From positions 1,860,001-1,924,000 of the forward strand of contig NZ_JAASQL010000001.1 in the NCBI RefSeq assembly GCF_011762155.1: a stretch of DNA of 64,000 bases, given 5' to 3'. The first letter of the stretch is position 1. Each line of letters begins with the position of its first letter. Source of the stretch: Wenyingzhuangia heitensis. GTDB lineage: Bacteria > Bacteroidota > Bacteroidia > Flavobacteriales > Flavobacteriaceae. Positions 52,237 to 61,767 of this stretch are shown in pieces. The notes under the pieces are model-generated. The model saw only the letters and a list, made by a program, of their open reading frames with translations, was not told the DNA's origin and made no database searches. Made by a program: the position numbers and the translations under genes.

Positions 52237-55200
52237 ATGGAGGGGAAAGGATATTATATCGTAGGAATTGGGGCATCTGCAGGTGGGTTAGATGCAATAA
52301 AACAATTATTTGATAATATACCACCTAAAACAAAAATGACTTTTGTTATAGTACAACATCTTTTTCCAAATTTTAAAAGTTTAATGGCAGAGTTGCTGGC
52401 TAAGCATACTCAAATGAAAATTTATATAGCAGAGAATCATCAAAAAATTGAACCTAACTGTATTTATCTTAATCAAAAAAATAAAGATATTTATATAAAG
52501 GAGAATAGACTTTATTTGACAGAAAAAAACACCAACACACCACTTAACTTACCTATAGATATTTTTTTACATAGTTTAGGTAAGGAGTACAAACACCAAT
52601 CTATAGGTATTATTCTTTCAGGAACGGGATCTGATGGATCTAGAGGTATAAAAAGTATTAAAGAATTTGGAGGAACTCTTATTGTTCAAGATCCTAAAAG
52701 TGCTCAGTTTGATGGAATGCCTAACTCTTCTATAGCTACTAAATTGGTAGATTATATTTTATCACCACCAAAAATTGCAGAGATCCTTATAAAGATATCA
52801 GAACATAAAACTTTAACGACAGAAAATAAACCAGAAACAGAGGAGACTATTTTTACTCTGATATTAAATTTGATATTTAAATATTTTGAAATCGATTTTA
52901 AAGAATATAAAAAAAACACTTTGCAACGTCGTATGGAAAATAGGATGAATGCAAATAACTTTACAAATCTAAAAGATTACCATACCTATTTAAATAGTAA
53001 CTATGAAGAGGTAAAGAAATTAAAAGATGATTTCTTAATAGGAGTTACCAGCTTTTTTAGAGATGAAGAAGTTTTTGAACAGTTAAAAACTAAAGTATTT
53101 CCAGAACTAGTTAAAAAAAATATAAATAGTAATAAGCCTATAAGAATTTGGGTGGCTGCTTGCTCTACAGGAGAAGAAGCCTATACAATTGCTATTTTGT
53201 TAGATGCTTACTTAAAGAAAAAAGAAATTGATATAGATTTTAAAATTTTTGCAACAGATATTGATCAACGAGCAATAAACAAGGCAGGAACAGCTATATT
53301 TTTACCTAAAAACATAAACCATATTTCTGAGGAGTATATAAATACGTATTTTGTTAAAGAAACTAAAAACGTAAGAATTGTAAAGCGAATTAGAGAACGT
53401 ATTGTGTTTTCAGTTCATAATTTGCTAAAAGATCCTCCTTTCATTCGCATGGATTTAATATCATGTCGTAACCTACTTATCTACTTTGAATCTAGCTTAC
53501 AGAAAGAAGTTTTAATCAATTTTCAATATTCTTTATACCCTAAAGGTTTTTTGGTTTTAGGGAATAGTGAATCTTTAGGAGAGCAATCTCGCTTTTTTAA
53601 TCCAATAAGTTCCAAACAAAAAATATATCAGTGTTTTGTAGATGCCAAACATTTTATGATACAAGATTTAGCTAAACAACACATAAAAACTATGAGCGCT
53701 AAGAAAACAGAAAAAGTTGAAAAAATAAGTCAAATATATAAGATTGAGGAAAGTCCCGAAAATTTATTTTATAAATATATGGGACAAAAATTTAGTCCTA
53801 CCATGGTGTTTTTAGATGCCAGTTTTAATATCCTCTTTGTAAATGGAAATATCACTTCACGTTTGTCTATCAACCAGGGAATGTTTCAAAATAATTTGTT
53901 AAAAATGGTTAATAGCAATATTGGCAACATTATTAGAAGTAGTATTTATAAAGTAGAAAAAGAAGATGTAGATATTGTGGTACGAGATGTAGAAAACACA
54001 CTTGGTAAAGAAAAATATTGTTTTGATTTAGGGTTTCATGTCGTTAAAAATTTTGCAGGATTAGATAAGGTCTATGTCATTCATTTTAGTAACGACAAAC
54101 CTTTTCAGTCTAAAAAAGTAATTACAATTCATAATTCAGAAAGTAAAGACATAAATAAACAGCGTGTTGTAGAGCTAGAAGATGAATTAAAAGAAAATAA
54201 ATCGCAATTACAAAATGTGGTAGAAGAATTAGAAACCAGTAACGAAGAGTTGCAGTCTAGTAATGAAGAGTTAATGGCATCTAATGAGGAGTTACAAAGT
54301 ACTAATGAAGAGTTACAATCAGTAAACGAAGAACTTTATACTGTAAATGCAGAATTGCAAGAAAAAAATGGAGAACTATCTTACATAAATAATGATGTTA
54401 ACAACCTCTTGAATTCAACAGATATAGGAACCCTGTTTTTAGACATAGATTTTCGTATTCGTAAATTTACCCCTGCCTTACAAAAGCATTTTAATTTGCA
54501 ACATGATGACGTAGGTAGAAGTATTTCTAGTTTTGCTTCTAACTTTAAGGAGAAAGATAAAAAATCAATGATTGAGGATTGTAAAAAAGTAATCAATGAT
54601 TTGAAAGTAATAGAATCTGAAGTGAGTGATGAGGAGGGAGTTTCTTTTTTAAGAAGAATAAGTCCATTTATTACTTCTGATAAAAAAATTAACGGTCTGG
54701 TTATTACTTTTGTAAACATAACAGAAGTTTTAAAAATAGAGACTGATCTTAAAAAAAGCGAACGAAAATTTAAATCTGTATTTACCAATGCAGGTTTAGG
54801 AATAGCTACGGTTTCATCCAAAGGAAAATTATTATCAGCAAATCCAGAATTAGAAAAAATTTTAGGATATACAGAAAAGGAATTGATGTCTTTAACTTTT
54901 TCGGACTTTACATACCCTGATGATTTAGAAAAAGATATGAGTCAGTATCTACAACTAGTAGAAGGTAAAATAAACTCCTATAAAATGGATAAAAGATATA
55001 TTCATAAAAAAGGACATGTTATTTGGGGACAACTTACCGTAACAACAGCTAAGAATGAGGATGGAAAAGTTCTTTATTCAGTAGCGATTGTAAAAGACAT
55101 TAGTAAACGTAAATTAGCTGAAAAAGAACTTTTAAAAGCTCAAAAACTAACAGAAGTTAGTGAAAATAGCTACAAAGAGTTGATCGCTAATATAAGTGTT

Positions 55201-56697
55201 GGGGTGGTTGTTCATCATAAAGACTCTACAATATTATTAAGTAATTTAAGATCTAATGAATTGTTAGGGTTAAGTTTTGACCAAATGAAAGGCAAAGTAG
55301 CTATTGACCCAATATGGAAGTTTGTATATGAGGATAACACCACAATACCTGTAGAAGATTATCCGGTAATGCGAATATTAAAAAACAAAAAGGTTTTAAA
55401 AGATATGACTCTAGGTGTTTTAAGAAAAGAAAACGACTTAGTTTGGCTTATGGTTAATGGATTTCCTGTTTTTGATGAAAATGGAGAAATTAAGGAGGTA
55501 ATTATTAGTTTTATAGATATAACTGAGATTAAATTATCAGCACAAGAACTATTAAAAGCAAAAGATAAGGCAGAAATCGCTAATATTTATAAAAATCAAT
55601 TTTTAGCTAATATGAGTCATGAAATACGAACTCCTATGAATGGGGTTGTTGGTTTTGCAGATTTACTAGATGATGATGATATAGATGCAGTTACAAGAAA
55701 AAACTATATCAATATTATAAAAAATAGCTCTAGTCAATTACTAAATTTAATTAATGATATTATTGATATCTCTAAGATAGAAGCTAACGAACTAACCGTA
55801 GATCAAAAAAACTGTGATTTGATAGAGTTGTTAAAAAATACAGAATCTACTTTTAACGAAATCAAAAAACAGAAAGACAAAGAGCATATAAATATAGTTT
55901 GTAATATTCCCCAAAATTATGATCAATTAAGTATTAAAACAGATCCTTTACGTTTGCAACAAGTCTTTTCTAATCTAATAGGGAATGCTCTAAAATTTAC
56001 AATAAAAGGGAATATTGAGTTTGGTTTTAAAATACTATCTAAAGACAAAATTTATTTTTATGTAAAAGACGAAGGAACGGGTATTCCATATGAAAAATTA
56101 GATATTATTTTTAAACGTTTTGAGCAATTAGAGCCCCAAAAACATGTTATGAATGAGGGAACTGGGTTAGGTTTAGCCATATCTAGAGGAATTATTAATT
56201 TGTTAAATGGAGACTTTATGGTGGAATCTGAGTTAAACAGAGGAAGCGTATTTACTTTTACAATCCCTTTAATTACAGCAACCCCTCTTCCTATAAAAAA
56301 CAACTTCAAAGAAAATGATTTAGAACTAATTCGCAATGCTACCCTAATTGTTGCCGAGGATGAACCTGTTAATATTGAGTATTTTAAAGCTTTTTTTGAA
56401 AATTTACCAGTCAATATTATTTACGCACATAATGGAGAAGAAGCTGTTGAGGCTTATCGTTTAAACCCCAAAGTAGATCTTATTTTGATGGATATAAGAA
56501 TGCATATAATGGATGGTTTAGAAGCTACAAAACAAATTTTAAAAATAAATTCCAAAACAAAAATTATAGCTCAAACAGCTTATGCTATGTCATCAGATTA
56601 TGATAAATATATACGTTTAGGTTTTACAGATTATATATCTAAGCCCATAAAGAGAAAAGAACTGTTAAAAAAACTGATATTAAATATTCAGAAATAA
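52237..56697 (+). CDS. CheB-CheR-PAS-histidine kinase-receiver hybrid signalling protein
   Basis: 1486 residues, soluble. Domains: CheB methylesterase (about 1-190; GIGASAGGLDA with Ser14, LSGTGSDGSRG); CheR methyltransferase (about 205-470; CSTGEEAYTIA near 308); a coiled coil (about 640-720) built from heptads such as SNEELQS; three PAS-like domains (about 720-1100); HisKA with phospho-acceptor His1128 (SHEIRTPMNG); HATPase_c (DEGTGIPYEK, GTGLGLAIS); receiver with Asp1419 (LILMDIRM). Because CheB and CheR normally modify chemoreceptors, and none are nearby, the role here is unclear. A single stand-alone gene. Confidence 0.92.
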   Translation: MEGKGYYIVGIGASAGGLDAIKQLFDNIPPKTKMTFVIVQHLFPNFKSLMAELLAKHTQMKIYIAENHQKIEPNCIYLNQKNKDIYIKENRLYLTEKNTNTPLNLPIDIFLHSLGKEYKHQSIGIILSGTGSDGSRGIKSIKEFGGTLIVQDPKSAQFDGMPNSSIATKLVDYILSPPKIAEILIKISEHKTLTTENKPETEETIFTLILNLIFKYFEIDFKEYKKNTLQRRMENRMNANNFTNLKDYHTYLNSNYEEVKKLKDDFLIGVTSFFRDEEVFEQLKTKVFPELVKKNINSNKPIRIWVAACSTGEEAYTIAILLDAYLKKKEIDIDFKIFATDIDQRAINKAGTAIFLPKNINHISEEYINTYFVKETKNVRIVKRIRERIVFSVHNLLKDPPFIRMDLISCRNLLIYFESSLQKEVLINFQYSLYPKGFLVLGNSESLGEQSRFFNPISSKQKIYQCFVDAKHFMIQDLAKQHIKTMSAKKTEKVEKISQIYKIEESPENLFYKYMGQKFSPTMVFLDASFNILFVNGNITSRLSINQGMFQNNLLKMVNSNIGNIIRSSIYKVEKEDVDIVVRDVENTLGKEKYCFDLGFHVVKNFAGLDKVYVIHFSNDKPFQSKKVITIHNSESKDINKQRVVELEDELKENKSQLQNVVEELETSNEELQSSNEELMASNEELQSTNEELQSVNEELYTVNAELQEKNGELSYINNDVNNLLNSTDIGTLFLDIDFRIRKFTPALQKHFNLQHDDVGRSISSFASNFKEKDKKSMIEDCKKVINDLKVIESEVSDEEGVSFLRRISPFITSDKKINGLVITFVNITEVLKIETDLKKSERKFKSVFTNAGLGIATVSSKGKLLSANPELEKILGYTEKELMSLTFSDFTYPDDLEKDMSQYLQLVEGKINSYKMDKRYIHKKGHVIWGQLTVTTAKNEDGKVLYSVAIVKDISKRKLAEKELLKAQKLTEVSENSYKELIANISVGVVVHHKDSTILLSNLRSNELLGLSFDQMKGKVAIDPIWKFVYEDNTTIPVEDYPVMRILKNKKVLKDMTLGVLRKENDLVWLMVNGFPVFDENGEIKEVIISFIDITEIKLSAQELLKAKDKAEIANIYKNQFLANMSHEIRTPMNGVVGFADLLDDDDIDAVTRKNYINIIKNSSSQLLNLINDIIDISKIEANELTVDQKNCDLIELLKNTESTFNEIKKQKDKEHINIVCNIPQNYDQLSIKTDPLRLQQVFSNLIGNALKFTIKGNIEFGFKILSKDKIYFYVKDEGTGIPYEKLDIIFKRFEQLEPQKHVMNEGTGLGLAISRGIINLLNGDFMVESELNRGSVFTFTIPLITATPLPIKNNFKENDLELIRNATLIVAEDEPVNIEYFKAFFENLPVNIIYAHNGEEAVEAYRLNPKVDLILMDIRMHIMDGLEATKQILKINSKTKIIAQTAYAMSSDYDKYIRLGFTDYISKPIKRKELLKKLILNIQK

Positions 56698-57087
56698 CCA
56701 ATAGATGTTTTTACTAGTTTTCTTAAAAATGACTTTTCATTAACATTTATGGGTGCCTTTTTACTTTCGTTTATGTACTAAAACTGCCATTTTATATGTT
56801 TTTCTAAACATTAATTATTGTTTTTAAAGCATTTAGAATTGTCTTTACAAGAAAAGTTTAACAGTAGTATTGCTAATAATGAATATTTCATGTCTTTTTA
56901 GTTTTAATTGCAGTTTATGGTGTTTGTACAGGGGATTAGATTAATGTTTAATTATGGTTTAATCTTTTTTTAAACTAAATACAGACTTTTTTAGCATAAA
57001 ATATGTGTCAATAGATATTAGGAATTATAAACAATAAAAAAGAGCTATTAAATTAATAATAGCTCTCTAAATGGATAAAATTGGGGA
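56698..57087. other. Intergenic region between convergent genes
   Basis: 390 bases, AT-rich, no supported gene. The only clear feature is the terminator hairpin at 57041-57066, which serves the minus-strand genes. Confidence 0.5.
57041..57066 (-). terminator. Terminator of the minus-strand envelope genes
   Basis: AGAGCTATTA / TAATAGCTCT hairpin followed on the minus strand by a T-run. Confidence 0.8.
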
Positions 57088-57297
57088 TTACTTTGCATCC
57101 GTTGCATCGTCTACTTCATCCTTCATTTCTTCATACCCTTCTTTAATATGATCTCCGGTATCGTGTGCACCGTCTTTAATTCCGTCTCCTACTTCTTCTA
57201 AACCGTCTTCTACTTTTTCTTTTGGCGATTTTTTACAGCTAACTGTTAATGCAACTACGGCTAATACTATGGTACTGATTGTAAATAACTTTTTCAT
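57088..57297 (-). CDS. Small acidic lipoprotein
   Basis: 69 residues with lipobox TVSC (Cys21). The mature part is highly charged helix with acidic repeats (VEDGLEEVGDGIKDGAHDTGD), similar to YtxH/CsbD-like small stress proteins in style. Probably sits in the outer or inner membrane face of the periplasm. It is 37 bases downstream of the PorT-type gene and may be co-expressed. Confidence 0.65.
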   Translation of the reverse strand: MKKLFTISTIVLAVVALTVSCKKSPKEKVEDGLEEVGDGIKDGAHDTGDHIKEGYEEMKDEVDDATDAK

Positions 57298-57334
57298 TTC
57301 GATTTGTTTTATAATTAATAATTGATTTGTATTT

Positions 57335-57919
57335 TTAAAAGTCGAATCCTAAGGACACTTGTAAGACTCTATTTTTTTGATTTTCTTCATCGTATACTTT
57401 GTTTAATCCAAAATAATATCTAACTCCTAAATTTATTCCAGAATCTGTTTTAAAACCAGTTCCAATATTCGCTCCAAAATCATAATCGTTGGGAGAAAAT
57501 TCTGTAGTGCTATCAAAAATATCAAAGTTAGCATCTACTTCTTCTGTATGGTTTACTGCTACTGCAAACTGTGGACCTGCTTCTATATAAAAATTATCAG
57601 ATAGGTATCCTTTAAATAGTACAGGCAAGGTTATGTAATCTAATTTTTGGGTAAATTTTCCACTATCGTTGTTTACTTTATACCCATGTTGAGAATATAA
57701 TAGCTCTGTTTGTATAGCAAAATGTTGTTGTAAAAAAATTTCGTTGTAAAATCCAATATGAAAACCATGCCTTTGATCTACGTTATTGTCTCCATTAATT
57801 TGTGCACTTGCCAAATTGTATCCCCCTTTAATACCAATGCTAGATTTTTTGTACAAACTTTCTTGCGCAAACATTAAGGTAGATGTTAGTAATGATAAAA
57901 TTAAAATTGACTTTTTCAT
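57335..57919 (-). CDS. PorT-type outer-membrane beta-barrel protein
   Basis: 194 residues with signal peptide MKKSILILSLLTSTLMFAQ. Strands such as SSIGIKGGYNLASAQ, FAIQTELLYSQHGY, FYIEAGPQFAVAV and INLGVRYYFGLN alternate as in the OMP_b-brl_2 (PorT) family, and the protein ends in a terminal Phe (LGFDF), the usual barrel-assembly signal. Role unknown beyond an outer-membrane barrel. Middle gene of a three-gene minus-strand group. Confidence 0.75.
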   Translation of the reverse strand: MKKSILILSLLTSTLMFAQESLYKKSSIGIKGGYNLASAQINGDNNVDQRHGFHIGFYNEIFLQQHFAIQTELLYSQHGYKVNNDSGKFTQKLDYITLPVLFKGYLSDNFYIEAGPQFAVAVNHTEEVDANFDIFDSTTEFSPNDYDFGANIGTGFKTDSGINLGVRYYFGLNKVYDEENQKNRVLQVSLGFDF

Positions 57920-57948
57920 GTTTTTTTATTTTTAGGTTATAAATTTTA

Positions 57949-58443
57949 TTAAAACTGATATCTAATTCCTAAAGCGGTATCTATATCTAAACCATCAGAA
58001 TAATCATTATTAAAACTAACCTCTGGTCTTAAATCTAAAGAAATAATTAACGGAATTTTAAAATTGTATTCAATCCCTATATCACCACTAGCTACTACAA
58101 AAACTTCATCATCGTTGTTAATATTGTTATTGTCAAAAAAACCAATTCCACCACCTGCACCAACAAACCAGTTAAATCTATTTTCTATAGGATATACCCA
58201 TTGGTGAATGGCAGAAAATTTCATAGCATCATAATTATTAGTGTTTCTCCATCCTAAATCTAATTCTAAACGAGTAGCATTTCCTAAAGCTCTTTGATAA
58301 GAAATTTCAGAACCAAAACCATCATTATCTCCAGCTCTAATACCAATAGCATTGTTTGCAATTGTTTGTGCATTTGCACTAGCTACTCCTAAACCTATAG
58401 CACACATAAGTGTTAAAATTTTTCCTTTAGTTGATGTTCTCAT
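57949..58443 (-). CDS. Small outer-membrane beta-barrel protein
   Basis: 164 residues; signal peptide ends near ANAQ. Strands (FGSEISYQRALG, TRLELDLGWRN, FNWFVGAGGGIGFF, PLIISLDLRPEVSF) and final ALGIRYQF fit an eight-stranded barrel. It differs from the adjacent PorT-type protein, so it is not a recent duplicate. Divergent from the kinase gene at 58614; the shared 170-base gap may hold both promoters. Confidence 0.7.
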   Translation of the reverse strand: MRTSTKGKILTLMCAIGLGVASANAQTIANNAIGIRAGDNDGFGSEISYQRALGNATRLELDLGWRNTNNYDAMKFSAIHQWVYPIENRFNWFVGAGGGIGFFDNNNINNDDEVFVVASGDIGIEYNFKIPLIISLDLRPEVSFNNDYSDGLDIDTALGIRYQF

Positions 58444-58576
58444 GTTATGTTGTTTTAATATTTGTATACTGCAAAGTTAGGAGAGAAGTACGTTGTTTAA
58501 ATTGATGAATGTGCAGGTGTAAATTGATTTTGATCAATTTTAAAATTTAACTCTATTAAACATGTTGTTTATTAAT

Positions 58577-58584
58577 TATCTTTG
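58577..58584 (+). promoter_or_regulatory. Predicted -7 element for the histidine kinase gene
   Basis: TATCTTTG fits TAnnTTTG, 30 bases before the ATG at 58614. No TTG at the usual distance. Confidence 0.4.
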
Positions 58585-58613
58585 AAAAAACAAGTATAAG
58601 AGTCCTGTATATT

Positions 58614-59813
58614 ATGAGCGAGAATCACATTTATAGTGAAAAGTTTACATCTATATTAAACAATCTATTTCACGGAGTTATTTTAATGACTCAAAAAGGG
58701 ATGATATTAGAATTTAACAAAGCTAGTTTAACCTTGTTACAAAAGCAGCCTAAGGAATTAGATGGGGTGTTGTTAAGTGGTTTGTTACCAGATAATTACA
58801 AAGATCCGTTTCAGAATTATTTTGAAAACTGTTTAAATTTAGAAACCAAAAATTACGGTAAGTTCGAAATTAATTATTTTCAGCAAAACAATGAATTGGT
58901 GATGCTAGAAATAGATTGCAACCAAAATTTTGTGTCTGATGAAGACAATAGCGTTTATACAATTTGTATTATAAACGATGTAACCAAGCGTAAAAAATTA
59001 GAAAAAGAATTAGAACATCAGAAAAAAACCAAAGAGGTTATTTTAGAAAAACTAGAACGAGAACAAGAGTTAAATGATATGAAATCTAGATTTATATCTA
59101 TTGCTTCTCACGAATTTAGAACACCTTTGGCTGGAATATTATCATCTGTAGATTTAATAGAACGTTATTTAAAAACTGATGAAAAATTATGGAGTCAATT
59201 TATACACCAAGTAAAAGTAGATTCTCACGTTTCTAAAATTAAAACATCTATAAAAACATTAACCACTACGTTAAATCAGTTTTTGTCATTAGGTCAGTTA
59301 GAAGAAGGTAAAATAGAATATCACGAAGAACGTTTTAATTTAAAAAAATATTTAATCAAATTAAAGGATGAATTTGCTTCCCTAACCAAAGAAAATCAAA
59401 ACATCCATTTTGATTTTACCACCGAAGAAGAATATGCGTATTTAGATAAAAATATATTAAGACATATTTTTACAAACTTATTGTCCAATGCAATTAAATA
59501 TACACCAGCAGGAAAAAATATTTATATAGTTGCTTTTATAGATCAAGAAAACATACATATTTCTGTAAGAGATGAAGGAATGGGAATTCCAGATGAAGAT
59601 CAAGATAATTTATTTAGACGTTTTTTTAGAGCCAAAAACGTAACCAATTTGCAAGGAACAGGTTTGGGTCTAAATATTGTAAGAAAATATGTATTGTTAA
59701 TGAAAGGATCTATTTCTTTTGATAGTAAAGAGAATGTAGGTACAGTATTTAAAATTTCATTTCCAAGAAAAAAAAATAATCAAGAGAATACAGATATAAA
59801 AAAAATGGTATAA
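58614..59813 (+). CDS. PAS-domain sensor histidine kinase
   Basis: 399 residues, no membrane helix, so it senses a cytoplasmic signal. PAS domain (about 5-125, HGVILMTQKGMILEFNKASL), coiled linker, HisKA with His166 (SIASHEFRTPLAG), HATPase_c with N box (LSNAIKYTP), G1 (DEGMGIPDED) and G2 (GTGLGLNIV). It overlaps nothing, but the next gene begins 4 bases later and encodes its likely response regulator. Confidence 0.9.
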   Translation: MSENHIYSEKFTSILNNLFHGVILMTQKGMILEFNKASLTLLQKQPKELDGVLLSGLLPDNYKDPFQNYFENCLNLETKNYGKFEINYFQQNNELVMLEIDCNQNFVSDEDNSVYTICIINDVTKRKKLEKELEHQKKTKEVILEKLEREQELNDMKSRFISIASHEFRTPLAGILSSVDLIERYLKTDEKLWSQFIHQVKVDSHVSKIKTSIKTLTTTLNQFLSLGQLEEGKIEYHEERFNLKKYLIKLKDEFASLTKENQNIHFDFTTEEEYAYLDKNILRHIFTNLLSNAIKYTPAGKNIYIVAFIDQENIHISVRDEGMGIPDEDQDNLFRRFFRAKNVTNLQGTGLGLNIVRKYVLLMKGSISFDSKENVGTVFKISFPRKKNNQENTDIKKMV

Positions 59814-59817
59814 GCTT

Positions 59818-60861
59818 ATGAAAAAAATATTATTAATTGAGGACGATTTAATCATGAGAGAAAACATCTCTGAATTAATTGAGCTAACAGGATACCAGGT
59901 AGAAGTTGCCGAAAATGGAATGGTAGGAGTAGAGAAAACAAAAACATTTCTTCCGGATCTTATTATTTGCGATGTAATGATGCCAGAATTAGACGGGTAC
60001 GGAGTTTTGTATATTTTAAGCCAAAAACCAGAAACAGCTACCATTCCTTTTATATTTTTAACCGCAAAAACAGAAAAAGAAGATTTGCGTAAAGGAATGA
60101 ATTTAGGAGCAGATGATTATTTGTTTAAACCTTTTGAAAGTACAGAACTTATTACCGCTATAGAAAGTCGCTTAAAAAAGAACGATTTGTTAAAACAACA
60201 ATACAGTTCTGGTAGTGATGGTGTTCACGAGTTTTTAAACCAAGCTAAAAAAGTAGTTTCTTTAAAAGATATTAAAGAAAAATCTTATGCTTTTAGCTTT
60301 TCACCTAAAGAATATATTTACAAAGACGGAGAACATGTTCATTTTGTCTACTATATAGAAAAAGGAAGTGTAAAAACGTATAGGTACAGTGATGATGGTA
60401 AAGAATACATTACCTCTGTTTATAACGAAGGACAATTTTTTGGATTTCAACCCATTTTTGAAGAAAGAACGTATGATGAAATTGCAGAATCTTTAGAGGC
60501 TACAGAATTAACCAAAATATCTAAAGAAGATTTTTTAACCTTAGTGTACGAAAACAGAGAAGTAGCACAACAGTTTATGAAAATAATATCTGAAACACTA
60601 AGCTCTAAAGAACAAGACCTAATGCTAATGGCATACAGCTCTGTTAGAAAAAGAGTTTCTAAAAAGTTACAAGAATTATTGGCCGATGAAGATGAAATTA
60701 CTTTACTAAGAACCGATTTGGCTAAGCTAACAGGAACGACTAAAGAGAGTTTAACAAGAACATTGACCGAATTTAAAAACAGTAAAATAATTAAAACCGA
60801 AGGGAAAAAAATTATTCTAGTAGATAGAAAAAAACTACAAAAAATGGATTTAATCTGGTAA
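59818..60861 (+). CDS. Response regulator fused to CRP/FNR-type transcription factor
   Basis: 347 residues. Receiver domain 1-120 with acidic pocket EDD (8-10), phospho-acceptor Asp52 (ICDVMMPEL) and Lys in FKPFE. Then a cyclic-nucleotide-binding-type beta roll (about 150-265, YIYKDGEHVHFVYYIEKGSV) and a Crp HTH (about 275-345, TDLAKLTGTTKESLTRTLTE). The Crp-domain residues needed for cAMP binding are not evident, so phosphorylation is likely the input. It should control the genes that follow and perhaps others. Confidence 0.9.
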   Translation: MKKILLIEDDLIMRENISELIELTGYQVEVAENGMVGVEKTKTFLPDLIICDVMMPELDGYGVLYILSQKPETATIPFIFLTAKTEKEDLRKGMNLGADDYLFKPFESTELITAIESRLKKNDLLKQQYSSGSDGVHEFLNQAKKVVSLKDIKEKSYAFSFSPKEYIYKDGEHVHFVYYIEKGSVKTYRYSDDGKEYITSVYNEGQFFGFQPIFEERTYDEIAESLEATELTKISKEDFLTLVYENREVAQQFMKIISETLSSKEQDLMLMAYSSVRKRVSKKLQELLADEDEITLLRTDLAKLTGTTKESLTRTLTEFKNSKIIKTEGKKIILVDRKKLQKMDLIW

Positions 60862-60878
60862 TACTATTTTTTTATAAA

Positions 60879-60916
60879 AAACAACAAACCCCACTTTTTA
60901 GTGGGGTTTGTTGTTT
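60879..60916 (+). terminator. Rho-independent terminator after the regulator gene
   Basis: Stem ACAACAAACCCCAC / GTGGGGTTTGTTGT around a T-rich loop, with T-run; a strong 14-base stem. Confidence 0.9.
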
Positions 60917-61031
60917 TAATGCCTTAAAAGTTGACGAGAATCAACTTTCTTTTCGGTGCTAATCAACAATTTTAGGGAGTTATATTTAGAAATTTGTAAT
61001 AACAAACAACAAGATATACTTACTAAAGACA

Positions 61032-61748
61032 ATGATAACATTAAAGACACACATATCTACAGAAGATTTTAAAGATTTGGCTAGCACCACAGATTTTAAT
61101 TGTGTTTCTATTTATTGTCCTATTCATACTGGAGAAAAAGTATCAAAAAATAATTTATCTCTTTTAATTACCAAAGTTGAGCAAAAGTTAATAGCAAAAG
61201 GAATAGACCATTCCGAAGCTCAAAACATAATAGGCAGATTAGAACAAATACTAAATAATGATTCTTTATGGGAAGAAGAAGAGTTTAAACAAGACAAAAC
61301 GTTAATCATTTTTTCTAATGATAATAACATACAAACCTTTATTGTACAAAACGTTTTTGATAATTGCATACACATAACCTCTAACTATTATTTGTTGCCC
61401 CTGTTTAAAAAAGCAAGCAACACGCAATTAATAGAAGATTCATTAAAAATTAAGCAAGTAGTTTTTAATGAAGACTTAACCACTAATAGATTAGAAAAAA
61501 TAATCCCTTTAGCGTTTGAAAGTAAAATAGCAAGACTGTATGTGTCATCTAAAAATGGTGTGTATGGAGTCTATGATACAGTGAACAAAACAACCATGAT
61601 TGATAATGAAAAAAACAATCAAAATATGTCACTTATCAATTTAGCGGCTATTACTACATATTTGTATGGAGGTCAGGTTAATATAGTAGATCCAATGTTT
61701 ATGCCCACAAAAGGGACAACTATACAAGCTATTTTAAAAACCAAATAA
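61032..61748 (+). CDS. baeRF-like protein (truncated form)
   Basis: 238 residues. The start region FNCVSIYCPIHTGEKVSKNN with a following long helix resembles bacterial archaeo-eukaryotic release-factor-like (baeRF) proteins, where CVSIYxPTH...G is typical. Full-length family members are about 360 residues, so the C-terminal L7Ae-like domain may be missing or diverged. Ribosome-related stress functions are suspected for the family. First gene of a stress-type series before the MscS channel, 19 bases away. Confidence 0.45.
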   Translation: MITLKTHISTEDFKDLASTTDFNCVSIYCPIHTGEKVSKNNLSLLITKVEQKLIAKGIDHSEAQNIIGRLEQILNNDSLWEEEEFKQDKTLIIFSNDNNIQTFIVQNVFDNCIHITSNYYLLPLFKKASNTQLIEDSLKIKQVVFNEDLTTNRLEKIIPLAFESKIARLYVSSKNGVYGVYDTVNKTTMIDNEKNNQNMSLINLAAITTYLYGGQVNIVDPMFMPTKGTTIQAILKTK

Positions 61749-61767
61749 TCAACCAAAAATAATCAAC

